DNA of 64,000 bases. It comes from Asaia bogorensis NBRC 16594. Its GTDB lineage: Bacteria; Pseudomonadota; Alphaproteobacteria; Acetobacterales; Acetobacteraceae. Numbering within the stretch: the stretch's first letter is position 1; every line of letters begins with the position of its first letter. The notes below the pieces were generated by a model that saw only the letters and a list, made by a program, of their open reading frames with translations, was not told where the DNA came from and made no database searches. A program made the translations under genes and the position numbers. Location: assembly GCF_001547995.1 (NCBI RefSeq), contig NZ_AP014690.1:3134266-3198265 (forward strand). Reading direction: 5' to 3'. This document shows, one piece after another, positions 1 to 7,959 of the stretch.

Positions 1-53
1 CGGGACTCCCGAGAGATAACCAGACTGTCACATCGAACACATCTCATGAAGAG

Positions 54-446
54 GTGTGCAAGGATTACTTCATTGAGCGTGATGGTGAACGCTTCGCCGG
101 TCATCACCTGCTGATCGATTTCTGGGACGCCACGAATCTGGACGATCCCGCAGCGATCGACGCCACGCTTTGCGAGGCAGCGGTTACCGCAGGGGCAACA
201 ATCCTGCACAGCCACTTCCATCACTTCACGCCCAATGGCGGCGTGTCGGGCGTGATCGTGCTGGCCGAAAGCCACATCTCGATCCACACATGGCCCGAGC
301 GTAATTTTGCCGCCGTTGACGTGTTCATGTGCGGCGCCTGCGACCCGAATCTGACGATTCCGGTCATGCAGCGTCTTTTCCAGGCCGGTCGCGTCGTCTC
401 TGACGAAGTGCGTCGTGGTCGTGAAAAGATCTCGCCTGCAGGCTGA
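54..446 (+). CDS. speD: S-adenosylmethionine decarboxylase proenzyme
   Basis: Decarboxylates S-adenosylmethionine to supply the aminopropyl donor for spermidine synthesis. This is the short bacterial pyruvoyl type, about 130 residues. The self-cleavage site is visible as AESHISIHTWPE, where Ser73 (counted from this start) becomes the pyruvoyl group; the downstream CGAC motif carries the processing and active-site cysteine. The GTG start at 54 is tentative: the frame is open leftward to the window edge with no ATG, so a few N-terminal residues may lie outside. It is followed by a terminator and then by spermidine synthase, the next enzyme of the pathway. Confidence 0.93.
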   Translation: MCKDYFIERDGERFAGHHLLIDFWDATNLDDPAAIDATLCEAAVTAGATILHSHFHHFTPNGGVSGVIVLAESHISIHTWPERNFAAVDVFMCGACDPNLTIPVMQRLFQAGRVVSDEVRRGREKISPAG

Positions 447-474
447 GCGCGTTACGCTGCGCTCAAAAGCAGAT

Positions 475-505
475 AAGGCCGGGCCCGTTGCCCGGCCTTT
501 TTTTT
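475..505 (+). terminator. Rho-independent terminator after speD
   Basis: A perfect 10-bp stem (475-484 with 490-499), five-base loop, then an eight-T run (498-505). It sits between speD and speE, so it probably reduces rather than abolishes read-through into speE. Confidence 0.9.
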
Positions 506-528
506 GATAAATTGGGAGAGACCGCCTC

Positions 529-1401
529 ATGTCTGAATCCTGGATCAACGAAACCCTCTACCCCGACTGGGGCCAGCGTTTTCGCGTCACGCGCGAGCTC
601 GCACGCGTCAAGAGCGACTTTCAGGACATCGTCGTCTTTGAAAGCGACTTCCACGGCCGCGTGCTCGTTCTCGATGGCGTCATCCAGATCACCGAGCGCG
701 ATGAATTCGTCTATCAAGAAATGCTCACGCATGTCCCGCTTCTGACCCACCCCGATGCCAAGCGCGTGCTGATCATCGGCGCAGGCGATGGTGGCGTGCT
801 CCGTCGCGTGCTTCAGCACAAGACCGTTGAAAAGGCCGTCATGGTCGAGATCGACGGGGCGGTTATCGAGCTTTCCAAGCAGCATCTCCCCAATATCGCT
901 GGTGACGCCTGGAATGACCCGCGCGCCGATGTCATCGTCGGCGATGGTATCGACTATGTCGCCAAGGCAGCGGACGGCTCGTTCGATGTCATCATCGTCG
1001 ACTCGACCGATCCGATCGGCGTGGGCGAAGTGCTCTTCACCGATGCCTTCTACAAGGATTGCGCCCGCATCCTCTCCGCTCAGGGTCTGATCGTGAACCA
1101 GTGCGGCGTGCCATTCATGCAGGCGGATGAACTGCGTGAAACCAGCCTGCGCCGCGCCAATTTCTTCCCGCATGTCTCGGCCTATGTTGCCGCCGTGCCG
1201 ACTTATGTCGGTGGCTTCATGACGCTCGGCGTTGCCGCCAAGGGCGTGAACCCGACAAAGCAGACCGTCGAGGACGTGCGTACTCGCGCAGAGGCCGCAG
1301 GTATCCTGGGCACGACACGTTACTGGACTCCGGAAATCCATGTCGGCAGCTTCAATCTGCCGCCCTATATTGCCGAGAACCTGCCCAAGCAGGAAGGCTG
1401 A
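529..1401 (+). CDS. speE: Polyamine aminopropyltransferase (spermidine synthase)
   Basis: Transfers the aminopropyl group from decarboxylated S-adenosylmethionine to putrescine. The Rossmann-fold nucleotide motif GAGDGG lies near residue 85, and the catalytic DSTDPIG motif near residue 160; the N-terminal small beta domain begins WINETLYPDWGQ. Length of 290 residues is normal for the family. The ATG at 529 has a GGGAGAG ribosome site about ten bases upstream. It pairs functionally with speD just upstream, separated by a terminator. Confidence 0.96.
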   Translation: MSESWINETLYPDWGQRFRVTRELARVKSDFQDIVVFESDFHGRVLVLDGVIQITERDEFVYQEMLTHVPLLTHPDAKRVLIIGAGDGGVLRRVLQHKTVEKAVMVEIDGAVIELSKQHLPNIAGDAWNDPRADVIVGDGIDYVAKAADGSFDVIIVDSTDPIGVGEVLFTDAFYKDCARILSAQGLIVNQCGVPFMQADELRETSLRRANFFPHVSAYVAAVPTYVGGFMTLGVAAKGVNPTKQTVEDVRTRAEAAGILGTTRYWTPEIHVGSFNLPPYIAENLPKQEG

Positions 1402-1408
1402 TCGGCGT

Positions 1409-1552
1409 CCCCGGACAGACATCTGTATGTCCGGGGTATGCAGGGCTATGCCCTGCACCCGCGGAGGGAATTTCCCCTTCGATCCCCGTTTCGGCTCTTA
1501 ACCAGATTTGCGAAGGACGACTGTCCTTCGGCGGGGTATGGGGCAGCGCCTC
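1409..1552. repeat. Multi-hairpin intergenic repeat, copy A
   Basis: Three consecutive hairpins fill the gap between the convergent genes speE and the 1578-1886 gene: arms 1409-1417/1428-1436, 1440-1446/1450-1456, and 1512-1518/1523-1529. The sequence from 1513 (AAGGACGACTGTCC then GGCGGGGTATGGGGC) recurs, diverged or inverted, at 14127-14173 and 60665-60755, and a related string of hairpins occupies 17351-17455. It probably serves as a bidirectional terminator. Confidence 0.7.
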
Positions 1553-1577
1553 CTGTCAGGATGGCTCTGACTGGGCT

Positions 1578-1886
1578 CTAATAGCCCGAACCGCTCAGCA
1601 GGCGAATAACGATAGCCTGCCATTCTTCCATCAGATCACCATGGCCCATCGCGTGACCGGCGCGCCGGTACCAGTAGCGGGCATTGTCAGTGTCACCCTC
1701 GACGCGATGAAGCCAGCCATGAACCCAGTTACATTCCGGGTCACGCTCATTGGCTTGCACGATCTCATGGGCGGCCGCCCAGTCCTCCCGTTTGGCCCAC
1801 CACAGTGCAAGCAGCGCGGGTGACACAGGATCGGGCGGAATACCGTCTTGCAGGCTTTCCTTGAATACGGACAGGGTCATGCTCAT
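1578..1886 (-). CDS. Hypothetical protein, helical repeat-like
   Basis: A 102-residue protein of unknown function. The sequence is rich in Trp (for example WWAKREDWAAAHEIV, WVHGWLHRVEGD and ARYWYRRAG), a pattern like one or two helix-turn-helix TPR-type hairpins; no signal peptide or membrane segment. Its start codon overlaps the stop of the upstream dehydrogenase by four bases (ATGA), so it is translationally coupled as the last gene of the dedA-SDR operon. I recognise the type as a conserved proteobacterial hypothetical but cannot assign a role. Confidence 0.75.
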   Translation of the reverse strand: MSMTLSVFKESLQDGIPPDPVSPALLALWWAKREDWAAAHEIVQANERDPECNWVHGWLHRVEGDTDNARYWYRRAGHAMGHGDLMEEWQAIVIRLLSGSGY

Positions 1887-2830
1887 CGGACAACCTCCCA
1901 GTCATACCGGACTCCGGTCATATTCTCGGAAGCCTGCCAGAGCTTGGACGCAAGGGGAAGCCCCGTGGCTCTGGGCGGGATAACGGCAGGCCCCGGTGGC
2001 CCGCGTCGTTCCCCACGACCGAGCGGCCCGTAATAGCCCCCATCACGCGCCTTGGGAGACAGGGCCGCATGGAGAATGGGCTCGGCGCCCGCAGTGACAT
2101 CCTGCCCCAGCAGGCGGAACAGGGCGTTGCCGGCACGATCCTGCCCATAAGCCAGCAGGCGTGAAATGGGCGTCTGCGCCGCGCTCAGCGCGGCGCTGTT
2201 GGAAATGATGGAGCTGGTGGACCAGCCAGGATGAGCGGTGCGAACATGCAAAGGCGCCCCCGCCTCGTGAGCACGCCGGTTGAGCTCAAGGCTGAACATC
2301 AGATTGGCCAGCTTGCTCTGGCTGTACCGGTCGAAGCGGCGATAACGCCCAGCGGCGTTCAGATCATCGAGTGGAATATCGCCCCGCCATGCAGCGAGAG
2401 ACGCCACCGTGACAATATGGGCCTGACCGGCAATGAGCGAAGGCAGAAGCCGGCCGGTCAGCGCAAAGTGCCCAAGATGGTTGGTGCCGAACTGGAGTTC
2501 GAATCCGTCCTGTGTAGCGCGTCGTTGCGCAGGTGCCATGACACCGGCATTGTTGATGAGCACATGCACAGGCTGGTCGGCCATACGCTCGACAAAGCGT
2601 GCAATGGATGCCAACGAGGCAAGGTCGAGCCCCTCAAACCGCAGGATGGCATCAGGGAGAACTGCCTGGATCGTCGCCAGCGCCGCGCGTCCCTTTTCGG
2701 CATTGCGCCCTGTCACGATCACTTCGGCACCGGCGCGGGCCAGGCCAAGCGCCGTCGCAAGGCCAAGTCCGCCTGTTGCACCTGTGACAATTGCCGTTTT
2801 ACCCCGGCAGGAAGGATAAGCGTCACTCAT
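1883..2830 (-). CDS. Short-chain dehydrogenase/reductase
   Basis: A NAD(P)-dependent oxidoreductase of the classical SDR fold with a long C-terminal extension, as in the retinol-dehydrogenase/WW-oxidoreductase-like branch (315 residues). Visible motifs: cofactor-binding TGATGGLG at residues 16-23, NNAG at 93-96, catalytic Ser144, Tyr169 and Lys173 (YSQSK). A basic residue after the second beta strand (TGRN) suggests NADPH preference. The substrate is unknown. The start overlaps the dedA stop by ATGA and the stop overlaps the next gene, giving a three-gene coupled operon. Confidence 0.88.
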   Translation of the reverse strand: MSDAYPSCRGKTAIVTGATGGLGLATALGLARAGAEVIVTGRNAEKGRAALATIQAVLPDAILRFEGLDLASLASIARFVERMADQPVHVLINNAGVMAPAQRRATQDGFELQFGTNHLGHFALTGRLLPSLIAGQAHIVTVASLAAWRGDIPLDDLNAAGRYRRFDRYSQSKLANLMFSLELNRRAHEAGAPLHVRTAHPGWSTSSIISNSAALSAAQTPISRLLAYGQDRAGNALFRLLGQDVTAGAEPILHAALSPKARDGGYYGPLGRGERRGPPGPAVIPPRATGLPLASKLWQASENMTGVRYDWEVVR

Positions 2831-3474
2831 GCCCTGGCCTTTCCTGAGCGTTCTTCGGCCTTGGCTTCCTTCAAGGCCTCATCGGTCAGACGCTTTTCGT
2901 TCTTCTTGAGGAAATAGAGACAGACGCCAAGAAAGATCACGACGAGTGAGCCGATACCGATGGCCAGAGGCCCGGATAGACTGAGGATTTCCTTGCCGAG
3001 GAAATAGGTCGCGATGGCGTACCCACCGGCCCACACCACGCCACCAAGCGCATTGTGCCAGAGAAAGGAGCGCCAGGGCATATGGTTCGCCCCGGCAAGC
3101 AGGGCCACGAATACGCGCAGAATCGCGACAAAGCGCCCGACAAAAACAACGGTTCCGCCATGACGCTTGAACAGGTAGCGACCCAGCAGCAGCCGCTCGT
3201 GGGTCAGGCCAACCTTGCCACCATGCTTTTGCAGAAGCTTGAACCCGATCGAACGTCCGATCAGATAGCCGAAATTATCACCCATGATGGCACCCGTCAC
3301 GGCAGCAACAGCAACCCATCGGATTTCAAGATGATGCGTGGTCGCGGCATAGAGGGCCGCCCCGATAATCAGGCTCTCGGCAGGTAGAGGCAGGCCCATG
3401 CTCTCGAGCATGACGACGACGCCGACAATGCCGTAGCCATATTCCTTGAGCAGATGTTCCAGATAATGCAGCAG
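2827..3474 (-). CDS. DedA-family membrane protein
   Basis: DedA/SNARE-associated family integral membrane protein, implicated in undecaprenyl-phosphate or phospholipid flipping and proton-dependent stress resistance. The conserved LESMGLPLPAES segment, the glycine-rich GDNFGYLIGR motif and the FVGRF segment are all present. The first ATG (3409-3411) would begin inside the conserved N-terminal helix. The frame continues upstream 21 codons (LLHYLEHLLKEYGYG...) and has no ATG, GTG or TTG before the stop upstream. A CTG at 3472-3474 has AAGGA eight bases before it, so I chose it (215 residues). The product is certain; the start is inferred. Confidence 0.85.
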   Translation of the reverse strand: MLHYLEHLLKEYGYGIVGVVVMLESMGLPLPAESLIIGAALYAATTHHLEIRWVAVAAVTGAIMGDNFGYLIGRSIGFKLLQKHGGKVGLTHERLLLGRYLFKRHGGTVVFVGRFVAILRVFVALLAGANHMPWRSFLWHNALGGVVWAGGYAIATYFLGKEILSLSGPLAIGIGSLVVIFLGVCLYFLKKNEKRLTDEALKEAKAEERSGKARA

Positions 3475-3516
3475 GGCTCTGATCCTTGCAGGCGTAGCGA
3501 TAAAGAGGTCGACTTG

Positions 3517-5508
3517 ATGCCTGAAAGCCGCTCCCAGGAAAACTCGTCAGATGGTTTCTCCCAGATTATCCTGAATCCCATGACGAATCCATCTTCGATC
3601 CCTTCCGGTTCCTGGCCTTCCTGGGTGTCATCCGACCTCGTTGCAGGGCGTAGCGTGTCCCTTTCCGAGCTTCAGGCACAAGGAGACAGATTATACTGGC
3701 TCGAAGGCAGACCGCAGGAAGGGGGGCGCACGGCCCTTGTCAGCCTCAAACGCGGCGAAACGCCACGGGATTTGCTCCCCGTCGATTACCAGATCGGCAC
3801 GAATGTCCATGAATATGGTGGCGGCGCCTATGAGGTGTCGTCCTGTCAGAAAATCGTTTTCAGCGATCGCAAGACCGGGGCTGTCTCGCTCTATCATCCC
3901 GATGGCAGCATCACCCCCATGGCCTGCACAGCGGGCTGCGCTTATGCAGATTTCAGTTTCGATGCCACTGGCAGCGGCGTTTTCTGCGTCCGGGAAGATC
4001 ATCGCGGGGAAGGCGAACCCCGAGCCGCCATTGTCTGGCTCGACAGGCAGGACGAAATCGTTCTGGTCGAAGGTGATGATTTCTACGCCGCCCCGCGCCC
4101 CGCGCCCGGCAACGGGCATCTGGTATGGATAAGCTGGTCCCACCCCGACATGCCCTGGGATGCCACGAGACTCCTCATCGCACCGCTATCATGGCAAGCA
4201 CGGCGCCCGCATATCGGCGCAACGCGCATACTCGCAGGCGATGGTATGCGGTGCAGTTGTGTCGATCCTGTCTGGGAAAGCGCTGACACGCTTCTGGTCA
4301 GTCTGGACGCACAGGGTAGCTGGCGGCCCTGCCGCTTTTTCATCCCGAATGAGACAGACACACCGATCGGCCCCGACTATCTGCCAGATCCGGGAGGCGA
4401 GACAGGCTTTCCACACTGGGTTTTCGGTCAGCGCAGCCTGTCGCCCATCGGTCAGGGGCGTGTCATGGCCCAAATCATTACAGAGGGTCTGAGCCGTACC
4501 GCCTTGTTTGAAAATGGGGTGTGGACGACATGGCCGCATATCGATGCTGCTCAGGTACCCGTCTGGTTTGGTGACGAGCCTGCCTGGATCGAGACTGCCC
4601 CCGATGCACCCCCCGCCATTGTCATTGGCCACCCGCAACGGATCATAAGACGCGCTTTCGATTTTCCACCGGGCATCGATGCACAGGATTGTGCGATAGC
4701 CCGACCGATCGCTTTCCCAGTCGACGCTGATGCATCCGGCGGGGAGAGCACCCTGTCTCACGCGCTTTTCTATGCCCCTGTGAACCGGCATCACAGTCTT
4801 GCTGACAACGAAAAGCCGCCTCTGGTGGTCATGGCGCATGGTGGCCCCACGGGGCGAGCCAGCACAGCGTTTTCCTTCAAGGTGCAGTGGTGGACCAGTC
4901 GCGGCTTTGCCGTACTCGATGTCAATTACCGGGGATCGACCGGGTTCGGGCGCACCTACCGAGAAGCCCTTGAGGGGCAGTGGGGTGTCGTCGATGTGCA
5001 GGATTGCATAGCAGCCGTGCGCCATGTCGTCGCACAGGGGCTGGTCGATCCTTTACGCTGCGTCATACGGGGCAGCAGTGCAGGAGGGCTGACCGTGCTC
5101 ATGGCGCTGGCGATGTCCGATGTCTTTGCAGCGGGTTGTTCGCTTTACGGTGTGACCGATCTGCGCGCCTTGGCAGAGGAGACGCATAAATTCGAGTCCC
5201 GTTATCTCGATCGACTGATTGGCCCCTACCCCGAGCAGGCCGCTCTCTATCTGCAGCGCTCGCCGATCAGCCATGTCGAGACGATCAGATCTCCCACACT
5301 GTTTCTGCACGGAGACCAGGACAAGGTCGTGCCTCTGGCACAGGCCCAGGCCATGCATGATGCGCTTGTAGCACGGGGGCGGCAGTCCGCCCTGCACATC
5401 TACCCCGGTGAGGGTCACGGTTTTCGTCAGCAACAGACCCTGCAGGACAGCTTCACGCGCGAACTGGCCTACTACCAGCAGGTCTTTGCATCATCGCAAA
5501 ACGCCTGA
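3517..5508 (+). CDS. S9 family prolyl-oligopeptidase-like serine peptidase
   Basis: Two-domain peptidase: an N-terminal beta-propeller-like region (about residues 40-400) and a C-terminal alpha/beta hydrolase domain. The catalytic triad can be read: Ser521 in GSSAGG, Asp602 in GDQDKVV and His634 in GEGHGF, with the oxyanion region HGGPT near residue 440. No signal peptide, so probably cytoplasmic. The ATG at 3517 is preceded by AAAGAGG at a good distance; the earlier frame start at 3454 and the ATG at 3580 lack such a site. It is divergent from dedA, with overlap of the promoter regions. Confidence 0.88.
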   Translation: MPESRSQENSSDGFSQIILNPMTNPSSIPSGSWPSWVSSDLVAGRSVSLSELQAQGDRLYWLEGRPQEGGRTALVSLKRGETPRDLLPVDYQIGTNVHEYGGGAYEVSSCQKIVFSDRKTGAVSLYHPDGSITPMACTAGCAYADFSFDATGSGVFCVREDHRGEGEPRAAIVWLDRQDEIVLVEGDDFYAAPRPAPGNGHLVWISWSHPDMPWDATRLLIAPLSWQARRPHIGATRILAGDGMRCSCVDPVWESADTLLVSLDAQGSWRPCRFFIPNETDTPIGPDYLPDPGGETGFPHWVFGQRSLSPIGQGRVMAQIITEGLSRTALFENGVWTTWPHIDAAQVPVWFGDEPAWIETAPDAPPAIVIGHPQRIIRRAFDFPPGIDAQDCAIARPIAFPVDADASGGESTLSHALFYAPVNRHHSLADNEKPPLVVMAHGGPTGRASTAFSFKVQWWTSRGFAVLDVNYRGSTGFGRTYREALEGQWGVVDVQDCIAAVRHVVAQGLVDPLRCVIRGSSAGGLTVLMALAMSDVFAAGCSLYGVTDLRALAEETHKFESRYLDRLIGPYPEQAALYLQRSPISHVETIRSPTLFLHGDQDKVVPLAQAQAMHDALVARGRQSALHIYPGEGHGFRQQQTLQDSFTRELAYYQQVFASSQNA

Positions 5509-5528
5509 CAGGAACGAATACGGCCCGG

Positions 5529-5556
5529 TCGAGGCGCATCGCAGAACGCGCCTCGA
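5529..5556. terminator. Hairpin between convergent genes
   Basis: Inverted repeat TCGAGGCGC/GCGCCTCGA (5529-5537 and 5548-5556) with a ten-base loop, lying between the 3' ends of the S9 peptidase and the S1/P1 nuclease. There is no strong T run, so its role as a two-way terminator is inferred from position. Confidence 0.5.
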
Positions 5557-5568
5557 TCCTGAAAACGA

Positions 5569-6516
5569 TCAGGGTGTTGCGGAGGAAGGGGCACCCATTG
5601 CGCTGACAGGCGCAGAAAGGGCTGTATTCAGGACATCTGCAAGCCTCACCCCCGCCTGCTGCAGGCGCGTCTCGATCACCGGAAAAGCAATGTCCGTGTA
5701 GGCCGCGCCGAGATCCTTCCTGTTGCCGCCGGGCAGCGCGCCATAGGCAATGGAACGGGCCAGACCGTGGCTTTCATCGGTCCACTGCACAACAGCCTCA
5801 TGCATGGTGTCGGGAGAAAGCGCGCCGGACCAGAATGCAGCCTGGCCAGGGGTGATCTGGCTGTTCAGCCGGTCGGCCTCCTCACGGGCTTTGGCAAAAT
5901 CGATCGTATAATGCGGCCCCACGACCAGATGCCGCTCATGGTCCATGATCCCCTCATCCCACAATGAATGAAGGTTCTCGTGGCCGTTCCGGTCCTGACC
6001 GAAATACGAGACCTTCACCATGTTGCCGCCCTTGTCATGGTCGCGCTCTGCAGCATGAAGGGGCTGATGCAAATCGCCCACCAGATGCACCACCCATTTC
6101 AGGGCAGCAAGACGCGCTTCGGGCGTGGCATTCGGGTCTGCCAGCACGTGTTCCATTTCAGGCAGTTTTTCGGTGACGCAGATATCGTTGCCGCAATCGC
6201 GTGCCTTATCATAGGTCGCAAAGGCAGCGTCGGTATCGACATAGTGCCACGGCAGCGTCTGGGGCAGGCCGCCTTTTTCCGGCGGCACATGCCCGATCGT
6301 ATCGGGCCATGACGCCACCTGGTCGAGGCTCTGATGATGCTCAAGCGCAAGAAGCTGCGTCACGGCACTGGCAGCCTGCGGCGTAAGGCGGCTCTGTGCG
6401 ATATCAGCGACGATGGCATGCCCATAGGGACCCCAGGCCTGGGCAGGTTTTGAGGCAAGGGTCAGCGCGGCAACGGAAAGCAGTGCCGGGAGGGCGAAAA
6501 GCGAGCGACGTGTCAT
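5569..6516 (-). CDS. Secreted S1/P1-type nuclease
   Basis: Zinc-dependent single-strand nuclease/3'-nucleotidase of the S1/P1 family, exported. A signal peptide of 27 residues ends in PAQA; the mature protein begins with Trp28, whose amino terminus ligates zinc in this family, followed by His33 (WGPYGH). Further zinc ligands are visible in SWPDTI, in VHLVGDLHQPLH and in GGNMV followed by NLHSLWDEGI. 315 residues is typical. It may recover phosphate or nucleosides from external nucleic acid. Confidence 0.9.
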   Translation of the reverse strand: MTRRSLFALPALLSVAALTLASKPAQAWGPYGHAIVADIAQSRLTPQAASAVTQLLALEHHQSLDQVASWPDTIGHVPPEKGGLPQTLPWHYVDTDAAFATYDKARDCGNDICVTEKLPEMEHVLADPNATPEARLAALKWVVHLVGDLHQPLHAAERDHDKGGNMVKVSYFGQDRNGHENLHSLWDEGIMDHERHLVVGPHYTIDFAKAREEADRLNSQITPGQAAFWSGALSPDTMHEAVVQWTDESHGLARSIAYGALPGGNRKDLGAAYTDIAFPVIETRLQQAGVRLADVLNTALSAPVSAMGAPSSATP

Positions 6517-6673
6517 GAGGCCTCGGAAACGAAAGCAGCAGGAAGTGCAACTACCGTTTCACTCCCGGACCGAGGATGCAAGGGATGTTATGATGACACC
6601 CGCGTCTCTCCACCCTTGCTGACAGCGCGGGTGACGGACCACCCGGAAAGCCCTCGTTTGGCCGCCCGGACGA

Positions 6674-7543
6674 TCAGGGGCCCAGTCGAACCGACCAGCC
6701 AGCCGACCAGCTTTCACCGGGCTGGAGATGCAGCAATCCCGGCTTTTCCTCGAAAGCGCCGTCGAAATCGGCCGGACTGGAATATCCCATCCAGGGTTCG
6801 AGGCAGAGGAAATCGGAGCCCGGCTTCATCCAGATGCCAAGCTGCTCGAAACCATGCCACGAGAAAACCAGCGCCTCGCCCGTACGGGCATGAAAACGCA
6901 GCTTGCGGCTCACCGGATGCAGGAAGATCAGCGCGTCATGGTCGAACAGGCTGTCATCGAGCGGCAGAATTCCATCCTTGACCGGGTTGGGACGCTCCCC
7001 CGGGGCAATCAGCCCTTCCTCAAGAACGGCGAGAGGCTCTGGCTCGGGAGCCTCGAATTCGAGCACGTGGTCCGTCTTGGCTGTTCCCGGCACTAGCGGC
7101 CAGATGAAGGCCGGATGAGCCCCGAGCGAAGCATGGAGAAGGCTCCGGCTGTCCGGATTGCCCAGCGTATAGGCAAGGTGCAGGCCATCTTCATCGAGCG
7201 TGTATTGCAGCGTGAGCCGGAAGGCGAAAGGAAAGATCGCCCGGCTTGTCGGATCATCCTCAAGCACCAGCGTGCAACCCGTCTCATGGCGTTCGACCCA
7301 GCGAAAGACGCGGTCACGGGCAAAACCATGCTGCGTAAGGGTATAGTCGAGACCATCGATCAGGGCATGATTGTCACGCAGACGCCCTACAATCGGGAAC
7401 AGGACGGGAGAATGGCGTGGCCAGGCGCCCCCGGTCCAGATGAGCTCGCGCCCCGTTTCATCACAAAGTGAACAAAGCTCGGCACCGTGGGCAGCAACGC
7501 GCGCCTTGAATCGCCCATTGCTGAAGACATGGCTGTCGGACAT
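6674..7543 (-). CDS. Aldose 1-epimerase family protein (LacX-like)
   Basis: Galactose-mutarotase-like fold, about 289 residues, of the LacX/YeaD-like subgroup. Typical segments are GAELCSLCDETGRELIWTG, HSPVLFPIVGRL, the HGFARDRVF substrate-facing motif and the catalytic region near SLGAHPAFIWPL; LCLEPWMG near the C-terminus is also a family signature. The true sugar substrate is not evident. The start was placed at the ATG 7543; an in-frame GTG at 7546 is equally served by the AGGAG upstream. Confidence 0.85.
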   Translation of the reverse strand: MSDSHVFSNGRFKARVAAHGAELCSLCDETGRELIWTGGAWPRHSPVLFPIVGRLRDNHALIDGLDYTLTQHGFARDRVFRWVERHETGCTLVLEDDPTSRAIFPFAFRLTLQYTLDEDGLHLAYTLGNPDSRSLLHASLGAHPAFIWPLVPGTAKTDHVLEFEAPEPEPLAVLEEGLIAPGERPNPVKDGILPLDDSLFDHDALIFLHPVSRKLRFHARTGEALVFSWHGFEQLGIWMKPGSDFLCLEPWMGYSSPADFDGAFEEKPGLLHLQPGESWSAGWSVRLGP

Positions 7544-7852
7544 CACTCATCGCGCTCCTGTTTCCGGCCTGCGGCAGCGATCACCCGGCAAGAGGCGATC
7601 TGGCTAAAGGTCCAACGACCTTCCCCAAAAACCATCGCAGATCAAGAGACTGTTTCGTGAGGGAGCGGTAACCCGACCTAGGTCAAGGCCGGGGAGATAC
7701 TGTCTGACCCGCTGGCGCATCACTTGCTTTGCCCCGGCCCGAACTGCCCAGGTCGCAAGTAAGCCCACCGTGCGCGACATGGGAGCCTGTCAGACGATGG
7801 GCGGAACGACCTGACAAGGGGTGCTTCGATATTTCATCGGAACATTTCAAAC

Positions 7853-7939
7853 ATTTCGCAAAAAACCACACATATTTCGCAACAATTCAGTTGAGACTTA
7901 GTCGCGCTTTCATTATGGAGTTGCGAAAACCTCGCAACT
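7853..7939 (+). promoter_or_regulatory. Repeated TTTCGCAA elements and hairpin upstream of TonB receptor
   Basis: The 416-base gap from 7544 to the receptor start contains no convincing gene. Its AT-richer last 130 bases hold the octamer TTTCGCAA twice (7854-7861 and 7875-7882, exactly 21 bases apart, two helical turns), and inverted once more at 7921-7928. The inverted copy is part of a perfect 8-bp hairpin (7919-7926/7932-7939) directly ahead of the ribosome site. This looks like an operator or leader element, inferred only from the repetition. Confidence 0.5.
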
Positions 7940-7959
7940 GAAATGGAGCGTCGCGCCCG

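Noticed and set aside
463..1458. 331-codon frame opposite speE
   Set aside because: Antisense shadow with no ribosome site or recognisable motif; it also runs across the speD terminator.
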